Shown: positions 58,178-64,000 of the stretch, in pieces
Numbering within the stretch: the first letter of the stretch is position 1
Layout of the letters: the number at the start of each line of letters is the position of its first letter
Assembly (NCBI GenBank): GCA_013399115.1
Contig: VXAA01003259.1
Span: 1 to 64,000 of the forward strand
Length of the DNA: 64,000 nucleotides
Origin: Anseranas semipalmata
Taxonomy: Eukaryota > Chordata > Aves > Anseriformes > Anseranatidae
Direction of reading: 5' to 3'
Notes under the pieces: model-generated
Told to the model about the DNA's origin: nothing
Databases searched by the model: none
What the model saw: only the letters and a program-made list of their open reading frames with translations
Translations under genes and position numbers: made by a program

Positions 58178-58243
58178 TCACTGAGTAAGCTCAGATACAA
58201 GAAAAGAGTCAGGCTCTCTTTGTAATGGTGTCTTGGAATTCAT
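58178..58243 (-). other. Possible upstream ORF before the p55-alpha start
   Basis: A minus-strand ATG at 58243 (A at -3) opens a 21-codon frame ending with TGA at 58178-58180, 11 nt before the p55-alpha ATG. It matters only if the transcript begins above 58243. If the TTTTAAAA just beside it is the TATA element, this ATG is not transcribed. Confidence 0.35.
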
Positions 58244-58299
58244 TTTAAAACCTACAAGGGGCTGCACTGTAACCTATTACATCATAATCCTCAGCCAAT
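58241..58299 (-). promoter_or_regulatory. PIK3R1: Candidate internal promoter of the p55-alpha transcript
   Basis: On the minus strand an inverted CCAAT box (GATTGGCT, plus-strand CCAAT at 58295-58299) lies about 50 bp upstream of a TATA-like TTTTAAAATG (58241-58250). That in turn lies about 75-85 bp before the p55-alpha ATG. The spacing fits a core promoter. No experimental support can be read from sequence. Confidence 0.3.
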
Positions 58300-58552
58300 C
58301 ATGTCAAAATAATGTCACCAGACCACTCCTGTTTCATCATTTTGTTCTACATTAATCTTAAAACAATTTCAGTTTCAGAAAGAACCTACATTTAGCAGAA
58401 TTGCAGTATAAAGCTGGTATTAAAAGCAAAAAGACTGAGCTGGCTCTCCTTGTGCACCCTGGTTTCCATTTCATTTTCCTGACTTTGCAGCATGGTACAG
58501 TCCAATCCTGGCAGGATGACAAAAGGCTGATATGCTGCAGCACGTAGCTCTT

Positions 58553-58589
58553 ACACACACGCGCACACAATACATGCATGCTCACACAC
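58553..58589. repeat. Imperfect (CA)n run
   Basis: ACACACACGCGCACACAATA then CATGCATGCTCACACACA: a decayed dinucleotide repeat, upstream of the p55-alpha exon. Confidence 0.8.
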
Positions 58590-60232
58590 AGTGCAGCTCC
58601 GTTTATAGATAGGTAGGTCACTTCTCAGATTCATTCTCCTACTCAGATGCCTCAAGTTTACCATTGAAAAAGCTTTACAAGGCTTGTGTACATGTTAAAG
58701 ATGCAGACGGGAAAAAGAGCATTACTCCATATGCGCGTTTCTCTGTGTGTCTGTATCCATTATATACCCATTATACGCATACATATTTAGGCATGTATTT
58801 ATCCACATAATGAAATATGAATTAGGTTTTTAAACAGTACAGATTTCTATATTTTAATGAGCACACAGATCTGATATTCCTGATACTATTATATAAAGTG
58901 TGCTTACTGCAGAGATGCCTCCCCCCGTATCATTCTGTAATAAAATACAATTCCAATCGATCTGGATTAACTCATTTTGAAATCTAAAAATCAAATATTG
59001 TAACCTTACATTCACCAGACTTTCCTACACCATGGAAGAAAGTCAAAACTGAGCAAGATCTTGAAAAATGATTTTGCTGAACATAAAAAGCCAGTCTGTC
59101 AGGATACAAGATTTAGTCTGCCTTTTCACACCGTTTCTCTACCCTGTTCTCATTGAGATATTTATCAAGTTAATTGTTTTTAAAAACAAGAGTCCTTGTC
59201 AGTGTCTTCTTCTGGACTTGACTTTATGCCATCAGTATACTTCCACCATTCAGAAATAGTCTTTCTAAACTCCCCCCCATCACTGACTGCAACGCTTTCA
59301 GACCTCTTGGAAGAAACATGTACAGAACAGACTATTGATTCCAGAACAGAATGCTATGTAAAGCAATCTAAATGCTTTATACTCACTATAATCTATGGGG
59401 GCAGAAAACCAGATACCAAAAATAACCACAACAAAGAGTAACTGTAGCAATTATCTGTGCCTACATCATAAGGAATCCTGGTGCAGCTGAAATGTGCTCT
59501 ATCTCACAAACACTCGTTAAAAAAATTAACACACTTTATACCCTTCCCAAATATTTCACACATATCTACCCTCCCTCTGTGCCCCCCTACATCTCATCCC
59601 ATTAGACAAGCATTAACATATAAGAACATGTCTGGAGTACCAACAGTTACAAAAAGTACATGCTAGTTTGCTTTATATATTAACAAGCTGAAATTCATTT
59701 TGAAATAGACTCCCCTCCCTGTTTAGGTAGACATGCTCCAAAGATTCCTTCCATTTCCAAAATGAAACAGGATACTTGAACTCATCCCAGACACAAGTCC
59801 AAACACTGAGCTTGGAGGTTTAGCCCACCTGCTACCTAAACAGTTGAGTTGCCAAGGTAATTATTTAAATTAAGTTATAAAGATTTCCTACAAAGACTAT
59901 ATTGCTGCATTTAGGTCTAATGTGGGATCAGTAAGATTTTTTATTCCGTTGAATACATTCTTCCAGGAGAAATTACCGCGTTTCACTGGTGGCTGAATTC
60001 TGGACTGCCCGTGCTTGTATAACCAGGTTAGTGCTCAGCTTGGACTAGCCTAGCTTGCGGGCAGGAAAAGACAGGCAGCAGACAGGCAATTCCCCATTCC
60101 CTGTGTAACCTGCAGGTACTTGACCTTCATTCACATATTTTAAGGCTGTGAAATCTCTACCCGGTAATCAGTTATAGCAAAATACTTCCACAAGGTGATG
60201 AAGAAAACACAAAGAAATTCAAAATCACTTAC

Positions 60233-60248
60233 TTTGTACATTATGCAT
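60233..60248 (-). CDS. PIK3R1: PIK3R1 alternative first exon, p50-alpha-specific N-terminus
   Basis: Only 16 coding bases: ATG CAT AAT GTA CAA plus A, then the consensus donor GTAAGT. Joined to the first shared exon it gives MHNVQT followed by LPPKPPKP. This matches the six-residue p50-alpha N-terminus MHNLQT that I recall from mammals, with Val for Leu. The resulting protein is 424 residues, the known p50-alpha length. It lacks the SH3 and BH domains but keeps both SH2 domains and the p110-binding coiled coil. The ATG has G at -3. The leader upstream is CpG-containing (GGGCGAGCGTTTGCG). Because the coding part is so short, identification rests on the motif, donor, phase and location together. 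Confidence 0.88.
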
Positions 60249-63200
60249 CGCAAACGCTCGCCCTTGTAATACAACCTGAAAATACAATCCAATAACCTGA
60301 AAAATTAATTGGCTTCCTCTTACAAAAATCTTTAAAAAACAAAAACAAAAACCAAAAAAAAAAAAAAAGAAATGAACAACAACAAAAAAAAAACCACCAA
60401 CCTCTTAGATTAAGAAGTTTCTCTGAAACAACTAAGCAAAAGATAATTCTGAAAAAGAAGACTCTCGGCTTTCCAACCAATGTTCCACAAAAATGTCTAA
60501 AAAAGCTGCAATGTGCAGCAAGAAAATCCCAGCCTCCTCTCTCTTCTTAACTGCTTAAAGCTCTATGCTGTGCAGAAGGTATCCACTTACTCTGGTTCAT
60601 CATTAAAAAGTGAACCTGACTTTAGTACTGTAAAAAAAAAAAAAAAAGAAACCACCACCCTCAGTAGCTTGCACGTCTCTCAGAGATAAAGATCTCAGTT
60701 TCATGATTAACTTGGGCAGGTTCAAATATTTGCTGAGCCAGGGATTTCAAGTGGGGGAGGGGGAGCCAGATTCAAAGTAAAAGTTGTCATCAGCCAACAA
60801 GTGGCCAATGCAGGGCTAACTTTCTCATTTTAGCTAAGTAAATGAGAGGACCATTGTAAGAGGCCTTAAAATAGTCTGTAACTGGCTGCTGAATACAGTT
60901 TTAAAGTCAAGGAAAGCACCAAAAACAGCTAAATACAGGAAGTGGCTAACTTTCTGCAGAAAAAAAAAACACCAACAGATTCAAAATCTTCCTTGAAAAA
61001 AGCTGCATCTCTCAGATCAGCCCTGTGCAAGCAAAATAGCCTGCTTGCAAGCACAGCATCACCTCCTACACTGGATCACAATTACAGGTGTTGCTTGAAG
61101 ACCCTCAGAATGAAGCTGTGAAGCATTTTACCCATCTCCTGTAAACTGAAAATAGTAGAGAAAACACCTGTCCGTATCCATGGTGTTTGCCAGTTCATTA
61201 GGTTTATTCATTTCCCACAGGCAGGTGGGAAAAGTGACTGTCCGGAGAGGGAGCAGTCAAATATATTTTCCTTGCCTTAGATCCCACTTGCTAAAGGAAT
61301 GGAGCAGCAAAAGAGCCTGCTCCCCTTTGCCTACAGAAGTTAACTTCTTTGCCAGCTATAGTTTTACAAGGAAATAAATCTAAAGTGAAAGGAGAAGCAG
61401 ACCACAAGACCACAAATTCAGAGAAAGGAGTGAAGGGGATTAGTATTTTTTTCCCACTTGTTGGAAACAGTGAGAACTTCTGGTAGCAGGGTTCCTTGAG
61501 CTCAGCTCATGCTCCTCATGGCAGTCAAACAACATTGAAGTTTCACCCCCAGACACTTCACCTACCAAAATCCCCATATGCTACAAAATACTATACCTAC
61601 CAAAAGCCACTTGTACTTCACAATGAAATCCAAAATATCTTCAGTACAATTTTGATGTTTCACAGTTGATGGATTAGCTTCACCTATTAAAAATCCCTCA
61701 CTTTCCTAGTTTTAGCCTTTGCCTACTTGAACAATTGTCAGTTCTATATATAATTTAAAGTAGCACAATCATAAAAGTACAGCCTACTTCAAATGGAGAC
61801 AGTAACCTGTGTTTCTGAACTCATGACAGCACACAGTAGGAGAAAAGGTAAAATTCAACTTCTGACAGTAACTGACATGCCCTCTATTTACTGTTAAAAA
61901 GTACAGAAGGGCTTACAAACACTTTTGGGTTTATAGAACCGTAATACAGACACATATTCTCAAAAAAGATAAGACATCCCAAAGCGGGTTCATTTAATTG
62001 CTTATCATTTTAAAAAGCACAGGTACGCAGGCAGAGATGAAAGATAAGACTTTGTTCCTAAGTCCAATTTTTTTTTTTCATTCTAGTGCCTTGTGCAAAA
62101 ATGACTGCCTAATCATCCTGCAGAAGGAATCATGTGTCTTGTCAAAAAATTAGATCCTGGCATCCACACACCTGCATTTTCACATAATTGCCCCATCTTA
62201 ACTTTTATTTACATTTAAATTTCAACACCTTGAGTGGTGCCCACTGAATTTATAGACTTGCATTTGCAGAAAGGCAGCAGCACACTACTTTTTGCACTCT
62301 TAAGCGGTGTTCTTCTATCAATAAGGAAATGTGTTTCTACAAAATGATGTATGAAGCAGAAAGAAAACTGATCAGATTTGACAGGTTTGCATATACTTAC
62401 ATACAATATACCTGCACACATATTAATCTGTAAACAATTCTGATAATGCCACACGTTTCAGTTTAACCAAATACTTTCAAATTGGTAGTGACAAATTTGT
62501 GCCCTACCATTAAAGTCTAAAGCAATAATTCAGCATTGCTAGGGCTGACAATTAATAATGCATTTTGCTCTCTGCTAAATCAGGTACAAAGCCTTTTATT
62601 AGCTTAGAAGGGGGGCCCTCTACCGGGTGAGGAGCCAATGTGCAATAGCCAGTATGAAATCAGTTCTCCCAGGGACTGACTGCCTTGTGCACACTCCAAA
62701 GCATGCTCTGCACTGCCGACAACCCAGCCAAGCCTGTGACATGATGCAGAAAAGTCCTGACATGATGCAGAAAAGTTACAACAAGGGACAACATTTGTAC
62801 ATCCTCTTTTGTGCCCCGAGATGCTACAGGCAGGACTATGGTGTGAGCCTGACCACCACGGTCCAGGGCAGCTTTGAGACAGAATTCCAGAGGAACAGGA
62901 TCAGCCTTTATATTCCCCTGCTCTGGTTATCATGCTGCCAAGCTTGCTGATATTTCATTTAGCTGGAAGCAAAGTGCCTGCATTTTGGCAATACTGCCAG
63001 GATTCTCACTCAATCCCCAGCAAGTGAGCCGTTAGGTGTGAGGTGGTCTTACTACCTGTGACACTGTGAGTAGTAAAACCTACCTCTTTATGCCTAAAGC
63101 CTGCAGTATTTTACAACAATAAAAGGGGATGGGCTCAAGGTGAGCTGGCGTGCAGGCCATTAAAGGCTCCAGTTCCTGTGTACCAGAGGGTTATCTCCTC

Positions 63201-64000
63201 CCAGCCGCTGCAGTAGTTCTTCCTCTGCTTCTCAACAGCCTGCCTGCTGACAAGGCCACCATCAGCTCCCCCCATCCCTCTGGCTGTCCCACTGCTTCCC
63301 CTTTCCCCTCTACTTTCCTGCCATAGGACACACCTTCATTTTATACACCCAAAGCCACTCCACACTCCTCAACATCCCTCCACCCCAGTAGGACCCTGAT
63401 TGCTCCAAGTTCTCCCCCCAAACCCCCTCCTAATCTCCCATCACCGTACCTGTCTCTGTCAACCAGAGGGTTGCTGGCTGGCTGGCTCATCAGCTGGGCA
63501 CTGCCTGGTCAACATGCCATGCCAGCAGCAATATTATGTCTTCATATACTACACACATATTTAGGTAGACACAGGTATTTTAGCTTTAGTACTTTAACTT
63601 TTGCAGAGGACTACACGTTATTGTAATTGACAAAAAAATACAGTTTGCTGATGAACACTGTGACAGTGAAAAAAAAAATCAGTCCAGAGTTGTGTGATAC
63701 AAAAAAATCAAATAATGGCCTAACAGTAACACCCGTTTTTGTGCTATGGTGTGCATAGTATCACTCTAGCTATAAGATGTCCAATTTAAGATACTAGTCC
63801 AATCTGCATACTTTCTATTGCATTGAGGCAAGAAGGATAATTAGTGGGTGATGAAAAAGACCCACAGTTGTGCTAAAGTCTCCTCCCTATTCAGATCAGT
63901 TATCTCCAGCCTTGCATATAATGTATCTATCACTGCTTAAGGCACCACTAGAACTTAATGCACAATTCATTTTAGACTGAATGTTTTCATCCAAGCCTAA
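60249..64000 (-). other. PIK3R1: PIK3R1 intronic / p50-alpha upstream region
   Basis: For full-length p85-alpha this is intron; for p50-alpha its lower part is leader and promoter. The SH3 and BH coding exons were looked for and not seen. It holds A-runs near 60353-60368 and 60631-60646, a 19-nt tandem duplication at 62737-62776, and a C/T-rich asymmetric stretch near 63190-63440. No other gene is recognised on either strand. Confidence 0.7.
62737..62776. repeat. 19-bp direct repeat, 21-bp period
   Basis: TGACATGATGCAGAAAAGT occurs exactly at 62737-62755 and 62758-62776, separated by CC. A local tandem duplication. Confidence 0.92.

Larger units (their letters stand above)
58167..60232 (-). 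other. PIK3R1: Region between p50-alpha and p55-alpha first exons
   Basis: About 2.07 kb holding the p55-alpha leader and presumably its promoter. An imperfect CA-rich run lies near 58553-58589. No gene is recognised on either strand. Confidence 0.75.

Noticed and set aside
60241..60480. 79-codon minus-strand Phe-rich open frame overlapping the p50-alpha exon
   Set aside because: It comes from T-rich runs and ends in a different frame from the MHNVQ start.
60249..64000. p85-alpha SH3/BH exons within the window
   Set aside because: No minus-strand frame here shows SH3 or BH (RhoGAP-like) wording with splice sites. They should lie beyond the window.

Overview
The window is vertebrate genomic DNA, almost certainly from a bird. 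The evidence is several CR1-type LINE retrotransposon pieces carrying the typical octamer tail (repeats of GATTCTGT), small introns, and a multi-exon signalling gene whose translation is nearly identical to vertebrate PIK3R1. There is no operon, no bacterial-type gene and no CRISPR array. From memory, PIK3R1 lies on the Z chromosome in chicken. The species cannot be settled from the sequence.

Right part (about 45.65 kb to the window end, minus strand): the 3' half of PIK3R1, which encodes the regulatory subunits of class IA phosphoinositide 3-kinase. I traced nine shared coding exons by their splice sites and reading phase: SH2 linker, N-terminal SH2, inter-SH2 coiled coil, C-terminal SH2 and stop. 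I also found two alternative first exons. The exon for the p55-alpha form starts at 58166. A 16-nt coding exon for the p50-alpha form starts at 60248. Every junction keeps frame, giving products of 454 and 424 residues, the lengths I recall for the mammalian forms. The SH3/BH exons of the full p85-alpha form are not in the window and should lie beyond position 64000. A 3' UTR of about 4.4 kb runs down to a polyadenylation signal at 45672-45677.

Left part (1 to about 45.6 kb): what looks like the gene-poor flank downstream of PIK3R1. I recognise no protein-coding gene there. It holds a 5'-truncated CR1 at 10613-11986, interrupted by a 534-base assembly gap, and smaller CR1 pieces at 1-16, 23300-23403, 23515-23536 and 27930-28207. 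It also holds simple repeats: TTTG at 6.8 kb, TTTTA at 25.8 kb and CTTT at 34.2 kb. Unexplained structures include a near-perfect 45-nt palindrome at 10445-10489 and a 146-bp ungapped duplication (28208-28353 and 29561-29706). There is also a cluster of three RFX X-box-like palindromes at 16.3-17.3 kb, and a GC-rich patch with a strong hairpin at 43.5-44.3 kb.

I found no convincing new biological system. The best leads are the translation-start arrangement of the p55-alpha exon, the 146-bp duplication that abuts a CR1, the 10.4 kb palindrome and the X-box cluster.
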